NCBI GenBank assembly: GCA_003315335.1 | Contig: QNRL01000001.1 | Coordinates: 914,214 to 978,213 of the forward strand | Source of the DNA: Pseudocitrobacter faecalis | Lineage (GTDB): Bacteria; Pseudomonadota; Gammaproteobacteria; Enterobacterales; Enterobacteriaceae | Length of the DNA stretch: 64,000 nt | Direction: 5' to 3' | Shown here: piece by piece, positions 17,666 to 27,923 of the stretch | Numbering within the stretch: the first letter of the stretch is position 1 | Layout: each line of letters starts with the position of its first letter | Notes under the pieces: generated by a model | Database searches by the model: none | What the model was told of the DNA's origin: nothing | Seen by the model: only the letters and a program-made list of their open reading frames with translations | Program-made: the position numbers and the translations under genes

Positions 17666-18064
17666 ATGAGCAAATCGCTGAATATTATCTGGCAATACCT
17701 GCGTGCTTTCGTCCTGATATACGCCTGTTTATATGCGGGAATCTTTATCGCCTCGCTGCTACCGATCACCATCCCCGGCAGTATTATCGGGATGCTAATT
17801 ATGTTCGTTTTACTGGCACTGCAAATTCTGCCGTCGAAGTGGGTTTTGCCGGGCTGTTATATTCTCATCCGCTATATGGCGCTGCTGTTCGTGCCCATCG
17901 GCGTTGGCGTGATGCAGTATTATGATCTGTTGAGCGCACAGTTCGGCCCTATCGTCGTCTCCTGCGCGATCAGTACGCTCGTCGTTTTCCTGGTGGTGAG
18001 CTGGAGTTCGCACATTATTCATGGCGAACGCAAAGTGGTTGGTCAAAAAGGAACTGACGAATGA
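17666..18064 (+). CDS. yohJ: LrgA/CidA-family membrane protein YohJ
   Basis: A 132-residue, four-helix membrane protein of the holin-like LrgA/CidA family, nearly identical in layout to E. coli YohJ. Helices include [54 protein letters not shown] and [17 protein letters not shown]. The start at 17666 has AAGGG 9 bases upstream and aligns with E. coli. It overlaps yohK by ATGA (4 bp), so the two are translationally coupled. LrgAB/CidAB pairs are linked to murein hydrolase export and pyruvate transport in Gram-positives; its role in enterobacteria is less clear. Confidence 0.95.
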   Translation: MSKSLNIIWQYLRAFVLIYACLYAGIFIASLLPITIPGSIIGMLIMFVLLALQILPSKWVLPGCYILIRYMALLFVPIGVGVMQYYDLLSAQFGPIVVSCAISTLVVFLVVSWSSHIIHGERKVVGQKGTDE

Positions 18065-18756
18065 TGCATTATATCTGGTGGTCGTTGCCGCTGACGCTGG
18101 CGGTCTTTTTTGCCGCACGCTGGCTGGCCGCACGGGTCAAATTCCCGCTACTGAATCCGCTGCTGGTGGCGATGGTGGTGATTATTCCCATCCTGCTACT
18201 GACAGGTACACCTTACGATCACTATTTTCAGGGCAGCAAAGTCCTGAACGATCTGCTGCAACCGGCGGTCGTGGCGCTTGCTTTCCCGCTGTATGAACAG
18301 TTACACCAAATCCGCGCGCGCTGGAAATCGATTATCACCATCTGCTTTTTCGGCAGCGTGGTCGCGATGATTACCGGCACCTCGGTGGCGCTGTTAATGG
18401 GCGCATCGCCTGAAATTGCCGCCTCTATTTTACCGAAGTCGGTCACGACGCCGATTGCAATGGCGGTTGGCGGCAGCATTGGCGGCATTCCAGCGATTAG
18501 CGCTGTCTGCGTGATTTTCGTCGGGATCCTGGGCGCGGTATTTGGCCATACCCTGCTGAACCTGATGCGCATTAATACCAAAGCCGCGCGTGGCCTGGCG
18601 ATGGGGACAGCTTCGCACGCCCTCGGTACTGCCCGTTGTGCAGAAGTCGATTATCAGGAAGGCGCGTTCAGTTCGCTGGCACTGGTGCTGTGCGGGATTA
18701 TTACCTCGCTCGTCGCCCCATTCCTGTTCCCGATTATTCTCTCTGTGGTCGGCTAA
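18061..18756 (+). CDS. yohK: LrgB/CidB-family membrane protein YohK
   Basis: The 231-residue LrgB partner of YohJ. The family motifs [28 protein letters not shown] and [22 protein letters not shown] are present, with about seven hydrophobic segments. [14 protein letters not shown] near the C-terminus is the conserved LrgB signature. It overlaps yohJ by 4 bp. The cdd promoter starts directly after its stop. Confidence 0.95.
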   Translation: MMHYIWWSLPLTLAVFFAARWLAARVKFPLLNPLLVAMVVIIPILLLTGTPYDHYFQGSKVLNDLLQPAVVALAFPLYEQLHQIRARWKSIITICFFGSVVAMITGTSVALLMGASPEIAASILPKSVTTPIAMAVGGSIGGIPAISAVCVIFVGILGAVFGHTLLNLMRINTKAARGLAMGTASHALGTARCAEVDYQEGAFSSLALVLCGIITSLVAPFLFPIILSVVG

Positions 18757-18808
18757 AATGCGACAAGTCACACATTTTGTAAAACGATTGCATGTGTTGC
18801 ATAAATAA

Positions 18809-18858
18809 TGAGATTTAGATCACTCATTTAAGCGTGATCGGCACGTACACTGTTTACC
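18809..18858 (+). promoter_or_regulatory. CRP-dependent cdd promoter
   Basis: A CRP-like site TGAGA-TTTAGA-TCACT (18809-18824) is centred at 18816.5. A -10 candidate TACACT at 18846-18851 would start transcription near 18858, giving a centre at about -41.5, the class II spacing. E. coli cdd is known to be controlled by CRP and CytR, so this fits. Confidence 0.7.
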
Positions 18859-18882
18859 CTTACACTGTTACGAGGCAACGAC

Positions 18883-19767
18883 ATGCACCCACGTTTTCAA
18901 TCTGCTTTTTCGCAACTGCCTGCGGACCTGCAAACAGCCATCGCCCCTGTGCTGGCTGATGCACACTTCTCCGCAATGCTGAGCGCCGGGCAGGTCTCAT
19001 CGCTGCGTAGCGCGACAGGACTGGACGAAGACGCGTTGGCCTTCGCGCTCCTGCCGCTGGCTGCCGCCTGCGCGCGCGCCGATCTTTCCCACTTCAACGT
19101 TGGCGCTATTGCGCGCGGCGTCAGCGGGAACTGGTATTTCGGCGGCAATATGGAATTTCTGGGCGCGACCATGCAACAAACCGTCCATGCCGAGCAAAGC
19201 GCCATCAGCCACGCCTGGCTGCGCGGTGAAAAAGCCCTTGCGGCGATCACCGTTAACTACACCCCTTGCGGTCACTGCCGTCAGTTTATGAATGAACTGA
19301 ACAGCGGGCTGGCGCTGCGCATCAACCTGCCGGGCCGTACGCCGCATACGCTGAAGGATTATTTGCCGGACGCGTTTGGGCCAAAAGATCTCGACATCAA
19401 AACGCTGTTGATGGATGAGCAGGATCACGGTTACCCAATGGAAGGCGATGCGTTAACTCAGGCTGCCATTAAAGCCGCGAATAAAAGCCACACCCCATAC
19501 AGCAAATCGCCTTCTGGCGTGGCGCTTGAACTGGCTGATGGTACGATTTTCAGCGGCAGCTACGCTGAGAATGCGGCCTTCAACCCAACGTTACCGCCGT
19601 TGCAGGGTGCGCTGAATCTGTTAAGCCTGCATGGCTATGATTATCCTGCCATTACCCGCGCGATGCTTGCTGAACGCGCCGATGCGCCGCTCATCCAGTG
19701 GGATGCGACAGTGGCGACGCTCAAAGCGTTAGGCTGCCAGAACATCGACCGCGTCCTTCTCGGTTAA
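18883..19767 (+). CDS. cdd: Cytidine deaminase
   Basis: Deaminates cytidine and deoxycytidine to uridine and deoxyuridine in pyrimidine salvage. The 294-residue dimeric-type enzyme has both catalytic motifs: HAE at 102-104 (His102 Zn ligand, Glu104 proton shuttle) and PCGHC with Zn ligands Cys129 and Cys132. The C-terminal half is the inactive duplicated domain seen in the E. coli type. GAGG lies upstream of the ATG. A GC hairpin GCGGGC-GAAA-GCCCGC follows the stop at 19778-19793 but lacks a T run. Confidence 0.97.
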   Translation: MHPRFQSAFSQLPADLQTAIAPVLADAHFSAMLSAGQVSSLRSATGLDEDALAFALLPLAAACARADLSHFNVGAIARGVSGNWYFGGNMEFLGATMQQTVHAEQSAISHAWLRGEKALAAITVNYTPCGHCRQFMNELNSGLALRINLPGRTPHTLKDYLPDAFGPKDLDIKTLLMDEQDHGYPMEGDALTQAAIKAANKSHTPYSKSPSGVALELADGTIFSGSYAENAAFNPTLPPLQGALNLLSLHGYDYPAITRAMLAERADAPLIQWDATVATLKALGCQNIDRVLLG

Positions 19768-19859
19768 TCATTCAGTGCGGGCGAAAGCCCGCAACTGGCG
19801 AATTTCCCTGCAATTAACGCGCTGTTTCTTGCTCTTAAGCGGCGGGTACAGTAGCCTGA

Positions 19860-20600
<741 letters not shown>

Positions 20601-20618
20601 TGTGTAAAATATTACGCA

Positions 20619-20810
20619 TTACGTAACACCGGAACAGATTATGACAATGCCTGCGAATAATAAAATCAATAATTCGATAGCAACGGTCAATAAAGTATTC
20701 AGGCCTTTTGGCTTACAAATGGGTTTAATGCCCACAACACCCAGTCGGCTGATTAATTTGCTCGGTACGGTAAAAAAATAACACATCATGACAGGGCGCG
20801 CGTAAATCAT
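20619..20810 (-). CDS. Possible small membrane protein between sanA and mglC
   Basis: An open frame of about 63 codons on the minus strand, not recognised as any known family. Its C-terminal third is strongly hydrophobic (LLTVAIELLILLFAGIVIIC), as in a single-pass small membrane protein; the N-terminal part is basic (KPICKPKGLN). There is an ATG at 20810 and others at 20789 and 20786, but none has a good ribosome binding site. It lies between convergent genes in the slot where E. coli has yeiS-preTA. It may be a real small protein, a gene remnant or chance. Confidence 0.3.
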   Translation of the reverse strand: MIYARPVMMCYFFTVPSKLISRLGVVGIKPICKPKGLNTLLTVAIELLILLFAGIVIICSGVT

Positions 20811-20818
20811 AAACAATA

Positions 20819-20851
20819 AAGCCCGAAGCCAGACAGCTTCGGGCTTTTTGT
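20819..20851. terminator. Terminator downstream of mglC
   Basis: The 9-bp stem GCCCGAAGC/GCTTCGGGC has a 6-base loop, with T runs on both sides (TTTTT on plus, TTTATTG on minus). It lies 10 bp beyond the mglC stop and should end the mglBAC transcript; it could also act on transcripts from sanA. Confidence 0.85.
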
Positions 20852-20861
20852 TATCCTTGAC

Positions 20862-21872
20862 TTATTTCTTACGCGCGTATTTCAGTGAATCCAGCGCTAC
20901 GGCGAAGATAATAATTGCCCCTTTAATAATGTACTGCCAGTACGGGTTAACACCGATATAGGTCAGACCATAGTTGATAACCGTAAAGATAATCACACCA
21001 GTGACCACACCAAGCACCGTACCCACGCCGCCACTGAAGGAAACCCCACCCACAACACAGGCTGCAATAGCATCCAGCTCATACATAAAGCCAAGGTTGT
21101 TGGTCGCAGAACCAATTCGCCCCGCTTCCAGTAGACCGCCGAAAGCGTAGAACACACCGGACAGCGCATAGATAACCAGCAGGTTTACCGCCACGTTCAC
21201 GCCGGAAACTTTCGCCGCTTCCGGGTTACCGCCGATGGCGAAAATGTTTTTACCGAAGCGGGTTTTGTTCCACAGCACCCAGACAAACGCTACGGCAATC
21301 AACGCATAGAATGTAATGTAGGAGAGACGGAAACTGCCGAGCGCAATAAAGCCCTGCGCAAAAGTGGAGAAGCCGCTATCAAAACCAGAAATCGGCGAGG
21401 CGCCCACAAAGTCGTAATACAGGGAGTTGATCCCGTACACAATAATCATGGTTCCCAGGGTGGTAATAAACGGCGTCACGTTCAGATAAGCAATAATAAT
21501 GCCATTGATCAGGCCGATGATCGCCCCAATCGCGCAAACAATCAAGATGACCAGCGCAATCGGCATGGTCGCCATTTCCGGGAACACCTTGTTGGCGTTA
21601 TCCACGGATTGGAGCAGCGTCGCGGCAATCACCGCTGCCAGCCCAACCTGACGTCCAGCGGACAGGTCAGTACCCTGAGTGACAATCAACCCCGCCACCC
21701 CAAGCGCGATGATAATACGTACAGAAGACTGGGTCAGGATGTTACTTAAGTTCAGCAGGCTTAAGAAGGTAGGATCCTGGAAAATAATAATGGCCAGCAG
21801 AACTAAAAGAACGACGTAAATACCGCCCTCTTTCAGATAAGTGAGAAAGCTTTTTTTATTTAACGCACTCAT
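20862..21872 (-). CDS. mglC: Galactose/methyl-galactoside ABC transporter permease MglC
   Basis: A 336-residue permease of the BPD_transp_2 family, partner of MglA and MglB. It has about ten hydrophobic segments and the permease signature QGTDLSAGRQVGLAAVIAATL and GTMIIVYGINSLYYDFVGASP, with the cytoplasmic coupling region ARFGKNIFAIGGNPEAAKVSGV-like. Length and sequence match E. coli. It begins 15 bp after mglA. Confidence 0.97.
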   Translation of the reverse strand: MSALNKKSFLTYLKEGGIYVVLLVLLAIIIFQDPTFLSLLNLSNILTQSSVRIIIALGVAGLIVTQGTDLSAGRQVGLAAVIAATLLQSVDNANKVFPEMATMPIALVILIVCAIGAIIGLINGIIIAYLNVTPFITTLGTMIIVYGINSLYYDFVGASPISGFDSGFSTFAQGFIALGSFRLSYITFYALIAVAFVWVLWNKTRFGKNIFAIGGNPEAAKVSGVNVAVNLLVIYALSGVFYAFGGLLEAGRIGSATNNLGFMYELDAIAACVVGGVSFSGGVGTVLGVVTGVIIFTVINYGLTYIGVNPYWQYIIKGAIIIFAVALDSLKYARKK

Positions 21873-21887
21873 GTCGAGCCCCTGATC

Positions 21888-23408
21888 TTAAAGGTGCAAT
21901 GACGCAAGACGGAGAATTTCGTTTTGCGTTGTTGTTTTTGTGTCTACAATTCCGGCAACCAGACCGTTGCTCATTACCAGAATGCGATCGGTAATGCCCA
22001 GCAGTTCCGGCATTTCGGATGAGATAATAATGATCCCTTTATCTTTCTTGGCCAGCTCAGCAATCAGCTGATAAATTTCAAATTTCGCACCGACGTCAAT
22101 CCCGCGTGTCGGTTCATCGAGCATTAAAATTTCAGGCTGGGTTAACAGCCAGCGGCCAATAATGACCTTTTGCTGGTTTCCGCCGGAGAGTGAACCAATT
22201 TGCGTATGGTGGCCCGGCGTTTTCACGCGCATGGAATCGATAACCCATTGGGTATCGCTCTTCATGCGGGAATTATCGAGTAGGCCGACTTTGTTCTTAT
22301 AATTTTTAATATTGGAGATCAGCGAATTAAAGCCGATATCCAGATAAGCGTAAATACCGGTTGAGCGCCGCTCTTCAGTCACCAGTGCGAAGCCGTTATT
22401 GATGGCTTCATTGGCATTGTGGTTATTAATTTTTTTACCGTGCAGGGTTATGGTACCGGACGATTTTTCACGCACGCCAAACAGCGTTTCGACGATGTCG
22501 GTACGTTTTGCCCCCACCAGCCCGGCAATACCCAGGATTTCACCTTTACGCAGCTGGAACGATACATCACGGATAGACGGTTGACGCAGCGAGGTCAGAT
22601 TCTGCACGTCCAGAATAACCTCACCCGGCGTATTGGAACGATCCGGGAAGCGCTGATTCAGCGAGCGGCCCACCATCATGGCGATAATCTTATCCATATC
22701 CAGCCCTTCCAACGGCTGGGTGGCGATCCACTGACCATCACGCAGAACGGTGATTTCATCACATAACTGGAAGATCTCTTCCATTTTGTGAGAGATATAC
22801 ACGATGCCGCAACCGCGATCTTTGAGCTTGCGAATAATCGTAAACAGGTGATTGACTTCTTTCTCGGTCAGAGACGATGTCGGCTCATCCATAATGACGA
22901 TTTTAGCGTTATAAGAAAACGCTTTGGCGATTTCAATCATCTGCATTTGCGAAACGGATAGCGTGCCAACGCGCGCGCGCGGGTCGATATCGATATCCAG
23001 TTCATCAAAAATCGCTTTGGTGTCGCGATACATTTTTTCCTGATCGACAAACACGCCTTTAGCCGGGTAACGTCCCAGCCACATGTTATCCATCACGGAG
23101 CGTTGCAGTACCAGGTTCAGTTCCTGGTGCACCATCGAAATACCATTTTCCAGCGCTTCTTTTGCCGAATGGAAATCGATCTCTTTGCCCTGAAAAATAA
23201 TGCTACCGGAATCCTTTTGATAGATCCCAAACAGGCATTTTAATAACGTCGATTTTCCGGCGCCATTCTCACCCATCAGTGCATGGATTGAATGCGGGCG
23301 AACCTTTAAATTAACATTATCGAGTGCCTTAACGCCTGGAAACGACTTGTTGATATGGCTCATTTCCAACAAGAATTCGCCCGACGACTCTCTATTATCG
23401 CTGACCAT
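21888..23408 (-). CDS. mglA: Galactose/methyl-galactoside ABC transporter ATP-binding protein MglA
   Basis: A 506-residue fused double ATPase powering galactose import. The first domain has an intact Walker A (GENGAGKST), ABC signature ([14 protein letters not shown]) and Walker B ([10 protein letters not shown]). The second domain has a degenerate Walker A (GLVGAKRTD) but an intact LSGGNQQK signature and [10 protein letters not shown], the usual pattern for MglA/RbsA. It lies 102 bp downstream of mglB, and the spacer holds two hairpins that may limit the level of mglA relative to mglB. Confidence 0.97.
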   Translation of the reverse strand: MVSDNRESSGEFLLEMSHINKSFPGVKALDNVNLKVRPHSIHALMGENGAGKSTLLKCLFGIYQKDSGSIIFQGKEIDFHSAKEALENGISMVHQELNLVLQRSVMDNMWLGRYPAKGVFVDQEKMYRDTKAIFDELDIDIDPRARVGTLSVSQMQMIEIAKAFSYNAKIVIMDEPTSSLTEKEVNHLFTIIRKLKDRGCGIVYISHKMEEIFQLCDEITVLRDGQWIATQPLEGLDMDKIIAMMVGRSLNQRFPDRSNTPGEVILDVQNLTSLRQPSIRDVSFQLRKGEILGIAGLVGAKRTDIVETLFGVREKSSGTITLHGKKINNHNANEAINNGFALVTEERRSTGIYAYLDIGFNSLISNIKNYKNKVGLLDNSRMKSDTQWVIDSMRVKTPGHHTQIGSLSGGNQQKVIIGRWLLTQPEILMLDEPTRGIDVGAKFEIYQLIAELAKKDKGIIIISSEMPELLGITDRILVMSNGLVAGIVDTKTTTQNEILRLASLHL

Positions 23409-23433
23409 AGTTTTACCTGGCTGCTGGTTTTTA

Positions 23434-23497
23434 ATGGCTATTTACGCGAAATAGCCATGGTCTTAATCGTCAATAAAGGGCGCACTCACGCGCGCCC
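23434..23497 (-). other. Two hairpins in the mglB-mglA spacer
   Basis: A perfect 10-bp stem ATGGCTATTT/AAATAGCCAT with a 5-base loop lies at 23434-23458, and GGGCGC/GCGCCC forms a second at 23478-23497. In many binding-protein operons such structures stabilise the mRNA of the binding-protein gene and reduce downstream expression. That role is inferred here. Confidence 0.7.
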
Positions 23498-23510
23498 AAA
23501 GAATATAAAA

Positions 23511-24509
23511 TTACTTGTTGGTAAATTCGCTGAGGTTTTCTTTATCGACGCCAACATATGGCACGCGAACCACTTTATTTTCAATTTTCCAGTTCGTGCC
23601 TTCCGCCGCGGCTTTACCATCCGCCAGGTTTTTCGCCAGATCGAATGTGGCTTTCGCCTGGTTGTTAGCATCGTTCAGAACCGTACCGGCCATTGCGCCG
23701 GATTTTACCAGCGCCAGTGCTTCTGGCAGGGCATCAACGCCGAAGACCGGAATGCTGCTCTTGTTGTGCGCTTTCAGTGCTTCAACCGCACCCATTGCCA
23801 TCGCATCGTTGTTGGCGATAACCACTTCGATTTTGTTAGCATTCGGGCCAGAAAGCCACGCGTCCATTTTGTCTTTCGCCTGTGCGGTATCCCACATCGC
23901 GGTATCTAACTGCAGCTGCTGGGTTTTCAGCCCTTTGTCGTTCAGCTCTTTAATCACGTAGGTGGTACGCGCTTCCGCATCCGGGTGTCCCGGTTCGCCT
24001 TTCAGCAGCACGAATTGAACCTGACCATCTTTGTTCAGATCCCAGTTCGGGTTAGCCGCCCAGTGTTTGGCAATCAAATCACCCTGAATGATACCGGACT
24101 CTTTCGAATCGGTGCCCACGTAATAGGCTTTGTCGTAGCTGTCCAGCGCCTTACGGGAAGGTTCTTTGTTAAAGAAAACGATAGGCACATTCTGGCCGCG
24201 CGCTTTCTCAATGACCGTGCCTGCCGCCGCCGGGTCAACCAGGTTGATCGCCAGCGCTTTAACGCCCTTCGCCAGCAGGACGTCAATCTGGTCGTTCTGC
24301 TTGGACTGGTCGTTCTGGGAGTCGTTCATCAGTAGCTGTACATCCGGCGCTGCTTTGCCGTCTTTTTCGATAGCTTTGCGGACCACGGACATAAAGTTAT
24401 CGTCATACTTATAGATCGTCACACCAATGCGGGTATCAGCAGCGTGCGCCGCGGCACCGAATAACATGCTTGCCATCACAGCAGACAGGGTTAACACCTT
24501 CTTATTCAT
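23511..24509 (-). CDS. mglB: Periplasmic galactose/glucose-binding protein MglB
   Basis: The 332-residue periplasmic receptor for galactose and glucose, also read by the Trg chemoreceptor in E. coli. A signal peptide ([19 protein letters not shown]) precedes [20 protein letters not shown]. The calcium-binding loop DLNKDGQVQ is intact, and the sugar-binding residues lie in FFNKEPSRK and the C-terminal [17 protein letters not shown]. First gene of mglBAC. Confidence 0.97.
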   Translation of the reverse strand: MNKKVLTLSAVMASMLFGAAAHAADTRIGVTIYKYDDNFMSVVRKAIEKDGKAAPDVQLLMNDSQNDQSKQNDQIDVLLAKGVKALAINLVDPAAAGTVIEKARGQNVPIVFFNKEPSRKALDSYDKAYYVGTDSKESGIIQGDLIAKHWAANPNWDLNKDGQVQFVLLKGEPGHPDAEARTTYVIKELNDKGLKTQQLQLDTAMWDTAQAKDKMDAWLSGPNANKIEVVIANNDAMAMGAVEALKAHNKSSIPVFGVDALPEALALVKSGAMAGTVLNDANNQAKATFDLAKNLADGKAAAEGTNWKIENKVVRVPYVGVDKENLSEFTNK

Positions 24510-24729
24510 GGTATCTCCGGTTTTATTATGCAGGGTAGTTCGTATGGAAAAAGTCGGCGGGCAGTGTTAAAGAAACGTTACTGCACGACGAAATTCATTC
24601 TTAAGTAAAATTACTCTTCCGTGGTCGATAACGCTCCAGAGTGCGCTTTATTGCTTGCTTTTGGCTTGACTGCTATACAAAAAGTGATTAATCACCGTGA
24701 TGTCATATTCGGCCTTTACAAACGCTGAC

Positions 24730-24789
24730 ATCATAGTCAGCGCAATGTTAATATACTGTGAAATCACTCACAGATTGAAAACGGTTACA
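24730..24789 (-). promoter_or_regulatory. mglB promoter with CRP site and GalS/GalR operator
   Basis: On the minus strand, a perfect CRP palindrome TGTGA-N6-TCACA (24757-24772) is centred 41.5 bp before a start predicted from the -10 box TATGAT at 24730-24735. Just upstream lies TGTAACCGTTTTCA (24776-24789), matching the galactose operator consensus TGTAAnCGnTTnCA. The layout agrees with the E. coli mgl promoter, which CRP activates and GalS represses. The operator is only 13 bp from the galS stop codon. Confidence 0.85.
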
Positions 24790-24802
24790 TCGGGTCATGA
24801 AA

Positions 24803-25825
24803 TCAGTTAGTGACGGGCAGCACAGATTGCCGCTGCGCCACGGAATGACGTCGAACCAGCGTTGGCATAAAACAATGCGTTGCCGACGCATCCAGTTTCC
24901 CTGCCGCCCCCAGTAAAGCCAGTTCGGTCGCCAGTTTTGCCATGGAAACAATCGGGTAGCGAATGGTGGTGAGTTGTGGATCGGTGTAACGCGCCAGCGG
25001 AATATCATCAAAACCGATGATTGAAACCTGCTGTGGCACCGCAACGCCGTTGTCTTTTAGCGCCGTGAGCGCGCCCGCAGCCATATTATCGTTATAGGAA
25101 AACACCGCCGTCAGGCCCGGATTGCGTCCCAGCAGTTCAACCATTGCGGCTTCTCCACCCTGCATATCCGGCGATCCGGTTCCGATCCAGCTGTCAGGCG
25201 CCGTGATACCCTGCTCGCGTAATGCCCGTTGCCAGCCTTCACGGCGTAAGTCTTCATCTTCAATCTGATGACTGGAGGCAAGATAACCAATGCGCTGGTG
25301 ACCGTGATTCAATAATGTGCGCGTAGCCATGACTGCGCCACTGACGTTGTCCAGCCCCACGCAACGATGTGCATACCCCGGTACGATACGGTTAATCAGC
25401 ACCATTCCCGGAATATGATCCATAAAATCGCCCAGTTCGCGATCGCTGAGGGCTTTTGAGTGCACGATAAGCGCGCTGCATCGCTGGCGGATCAACACCT
25501 CAATGGCGTTACGCTCTTTTTCCGCTTCATGGTAGCTGTTGCCGATAAGTACATATTTTTGCTGTAACTGGGCAATGGTATCGACGGCTTTTACCAGCGC
25601 GCCAAAAAAGGGATCGGAGACGTCCATCACTACCACGCCGATGGTATCGCTCGCCTGCGTCGCCAGCGCCTGTGCATTGGCGTTAGGTCGATAGCCCAGC
25701 GCCGCCACCGCTTTCATTACCGTTTCGCGCGTTTCGGGGCTAACCAGCGCGCTGTTATTCAGCACGCGAGAAACCGTTGCCACCGATACGCCCGCCTGAC
25801 GCGCCACGTCACGAATGGTGATCAT
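24803..25825 (-). CDS. galS: Galactose isorepressor GalS
   Basis: A 340-residue LacI-family repressor of mglBAC and itself. The helix-turn-helix and hinge helix are [24 protein letters not shown] and the region to about residue 60. The periplasmic-binding-like core includes [18 protein letters not shown] and the C-terminal [12 protein letters not shown]. The start at 25825 aligns with E. coli GalS and has AGGGCGG upstream; the open frame extends ten codons further without support. Confidence 0.95.
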   Translation of the reverse strand: MITIRDVARQAGVSVATVSRVLNNSALVSPETRETVMKAVAALGYRPNANAQALATQASDTIGVVVMDVSDPFFGALVKAVDTIAQLQQKYVLIGNSYHEAEKERNAIEVLIRQRCSALIVHSKALSDRELGDFMDHIPGMVLINRIVPGYAHRCVGLDNVSGAVMATRTLLNHGHQRIGYLASSHQIEDEDLRREGWQRALREQGITAPDSWIGTGSPDMQGGEAAMVELLGRNPGLTAVFSYNDNMAAGALTALKDNGVAVPQQVSIIGFDDIPLARYTDPQLTTIRYPIVSMAKLATELALLGAAGKLDASATHCFMPTLVRRHSVAQRQSVLPVTN

Positions 25826-25935
25826 CGCCACCGCCCTGCTGTGCATTGCTGCCATTCATAGCCAAACCCTCTTTCTGGGAAGAGCGCTATTCTGGCAATG
25901 AATGCACCAGCGCTACGTGAAGAAGGTCACACGGC

Positions 25936-25982
25936 TGGAAACGGTTACATCCGTTTTGTTAATGATTGTGATCCAGATCGTT
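25936..25982 (-). promoter_or_regulatory. galS operator and weak CRP site
   Basis: TGGAAACGGTTACA at 25936-25949 (minus strand TGTAACCGTTTCCA) fits the galactose operator consensus and would give galS autoregulation. TGTGATCCAGATCGTT at 25967-25982 has one good CRP half-site. It overlaps the yeiB stop. No clear -10 was found. Confidence 0.6.
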
Positions 25983-27138
25983 ATCTTAATGTTTTGCGTA
26001 AGGACACACCAGAAGCGCGTGCGGTGAGCTGTCGCCAGAGCCATTCGAGCGGCCCCTGACGGAAATAACGCAGCCACAGCAGCGAGAAGACAATGTTAAC
26101 CAGCCAGACCGGCACGACAAATGCCAGCAACGTCAGGCGGTCAAATTTCATAAAGAGATCAAACCGATAGAACAGCGTGGTGCAGATAAGCGTTTGCAGT
26201 ATGTAGTTTGAGAGCGCCATCCGTCCCACGCAGGCGATAGCCATCGCCAGCCGGGAATGGCAGATTTGCGGCCAGAATCCCCACGCCAGCGCCGCGTAGC
26301 CCAGCGTTTGCAGAGGCGCGCTCAGTTCGCGTGGTGCCTGAAGCAGAAAAGCACACCAGCGATAATCCCAGCCCAACTGCCACTGCGCGATAATCGCCGG
26401 CAGGTTGATCAACATGCCAATAGCAATCAGCGATGCGCCGGTTCGCCGGTAATGCCGCAGGCTAAACTGCCCTTTCAGCCAGCCGCAGCGCATCAGCGCC
26501 GCCCCCATCAGCATCATCCCCGCCAGTTGCCAGCCATACTGCGCGCCAAGCGCCAGCAGGTTTGCAGACAGCATATCCACCCGATTGCTAATAGCTTCCC
26601 TGCCGCCGGTCACCTTCCAGAAGTGTTCGTAAAGCAGCGTGGAGGCATCCGGCACCCAGGAGCGACTCTGCCCCGAGTCGGCAATCAGCCCCAGCAGCAC
26701 CAGCAAGCCGACGCCCACCAGGTATAGCATCGCCCCGGTTTTAAACAGTGATTTCACATCGCGCGCGTCGCGGATTAAACGCCAGCTAATTAATCCCACC
26801 AGCGCATAGGCCAGAAGAATATCGCCGTCCCAGAGGAGTAAACCGTGAATAAAGCCGAGTAAAGCAAGCAGCGTTAAGCGTGACTGGATCCAGCGTTTGC
26901 CGCGAGGCAGAAGCAGTTGCAGACCTGCACCAAACAGCAGTGCAAACAGCGTAAGGAATTTAACCTGCGCGAAGAGGTCGAGCACCGCCCAGGTCCAGGC
27001 ATCGCGTGAGGTGATATCGCCATACCAGGCGGGGTTAAGATAGGCGGCTTTGGGCAAGCCAAAGCCGTTAATATTCAGCAGCAGGATACCGAGGATAGCC
27101 ACGCCCCGCACAAAATCCAGGGTGACATTTCGTTCCAT
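25981..27138 (-). CDS. yeiB: DUF418 membrane protein YeiB
   Basis: A 385-residue multi-pass inner-membrane protein of the DUF418/YeiB family, same length as in E. coli. It starts ERNVTLDFVRGVAILGILLLNINGF, the typical acyltransferase-3-like opening, and ends with LEWLWRQLTA. About ten hydrophobic segments are visible. Its function is unknown. It lies 14 bp downstream of folE on the same strand, so the two are likely cotranscribed. Confidence 0.93.
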   Translation of the reverse strand: MERNVTLDFVRGVAILGILLLNINGFGLPKAAYLNPAWYGDITSRDAWTWAVLDLFAQVKFLTLFALLFGAGLQLLLPRGKRWIQSRLTLLALLGFIHGLLLWDGDILLAYALVGLISWRLIRDARDVKSLFKTGAMLYLVGVGLLVLLGLIADSGQSRSWVPDASTLLYEHFWKVTGGREAISNRVDMLSANLLALGAQYGWQLAGMMLMGAALMRCGWLKGQFSLRHYRRTGASLIAIGMLINLPAIIAQWQLGWDYRWCAFLLQAPRELSAPLQTLGYAALAWGFWPQICHSRLAMAIACVGRMALSNYILQTLICTTLFYRFDLFMKFDRLTLLAFVVPVWLVNIVFSLLWLRYFRQGPLEWLWRQLTARASGVSLRKTLR

Positions 27139-27152
27139 GTATCCTGCCCCGC

Positions 27153-27821
27153 TTAGTTGTGGTGGCGCACGGCGCGCAAGAATTCCTGACGGGTATTCTG
27201 GCTGGATTTAAACAGGCCGCCGAGCGAGGTCGTGGTCGTCGCGCTGGTGGCATCACGAATGCCGCGCGCTTTCACGCAATAATGCACCGCATCAATGGAA
27301 ACCGCCACGTTGTTGGTTCCCAGCAGGGTTTGCAGCGCGGTGAGAATTTGCTGCGTGAGACGCTCCTGCACCTGCGGGCGCTGAGCGAAGAACTGCACGA
27401 TACGGTTGATTTTGGACAACCCAATCACCGACTCTTTCGGGATGTACGCCACCGTCGCTTTACCATCGATGGTCACAAAATGGTGTTCACAGGTGCTGGT
27501 GAGGGTGATATCGCGCACGGTCACCATTTCATCAACCTTCATTTTGTTTTCAATGACGGTGATTTTCGGGAAATTGGCGTAATCGAGGCCAGAGAAAATC
27601 TCATCAACATACATTTTGGCGATGCGATGCGGGGTTTCCATCAAACTGTCATCACTCAGATCGAGATTCAGCAACTGCATAATCTCGGTCATATGCCCTG
27701 AAATCAGACGCTTACGGGTTTCATTATCCATTTCGCGCACCGGTGGGCGCAGCGGCGTTTCCAGCCCACGAGCAACCAATGCTTCATGAACCAGTGCAGC
27801 TTCTTTACTCAGTGATGACAT
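27153..27821 (-). CDS. folE: GTP cyclohydrolase I
   Basis: Converts GTP to 7,8-dihydroneopterin triphosphate, the first step of folate synthesis. The 222-residue protein matches E. coli FolE. Zn ligands Cys111 and His114 (STCEHHF) and Cys182 (HYCVKARG) are present, with the GTP-binding region around [18 protein letters not shown]. The start at 27821 has GGAG upstream; the open frame runs 26 codons further but is unsupported. Probably cotranscribed with yeiB. Confidence 0.97.
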   Translation of the reverse strand: MSSLSKEAALVHEALVARGLETPLRPPVREMDNETRKRLISGHMTEIMQLLNLDLSDDSLMETPHRIAKMYVDEIFSGLDYANFPKITVIENKMKVDEMVTVRDITLTSTCEHHFVTIDGKATVAYIPKESVIGLSKINRIVQFFAQRPQVQERLTQQILTALQTLLGTNNVAVSIDAVHYCVKARGIRDATSATTTTSLGGLFKSSQNTRQEFLRAVRHHN

Positions 27822-27923
27822 CTTTTTTTTCTCCAGCAGGTGGGGCACTCCGCCCTTCATGGGGCAAAGTTTGCACTTATTGTGCGTGAGGCCGCGCACA
27901 TAATCCAGTATTCGTAACGATAA

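Noticed and set aside
19778-19793. Terminator after cdd
   Set aside because: The stem GCGGGC/GCCCGC is good but there is no T run, so I note it only as a hairpin.
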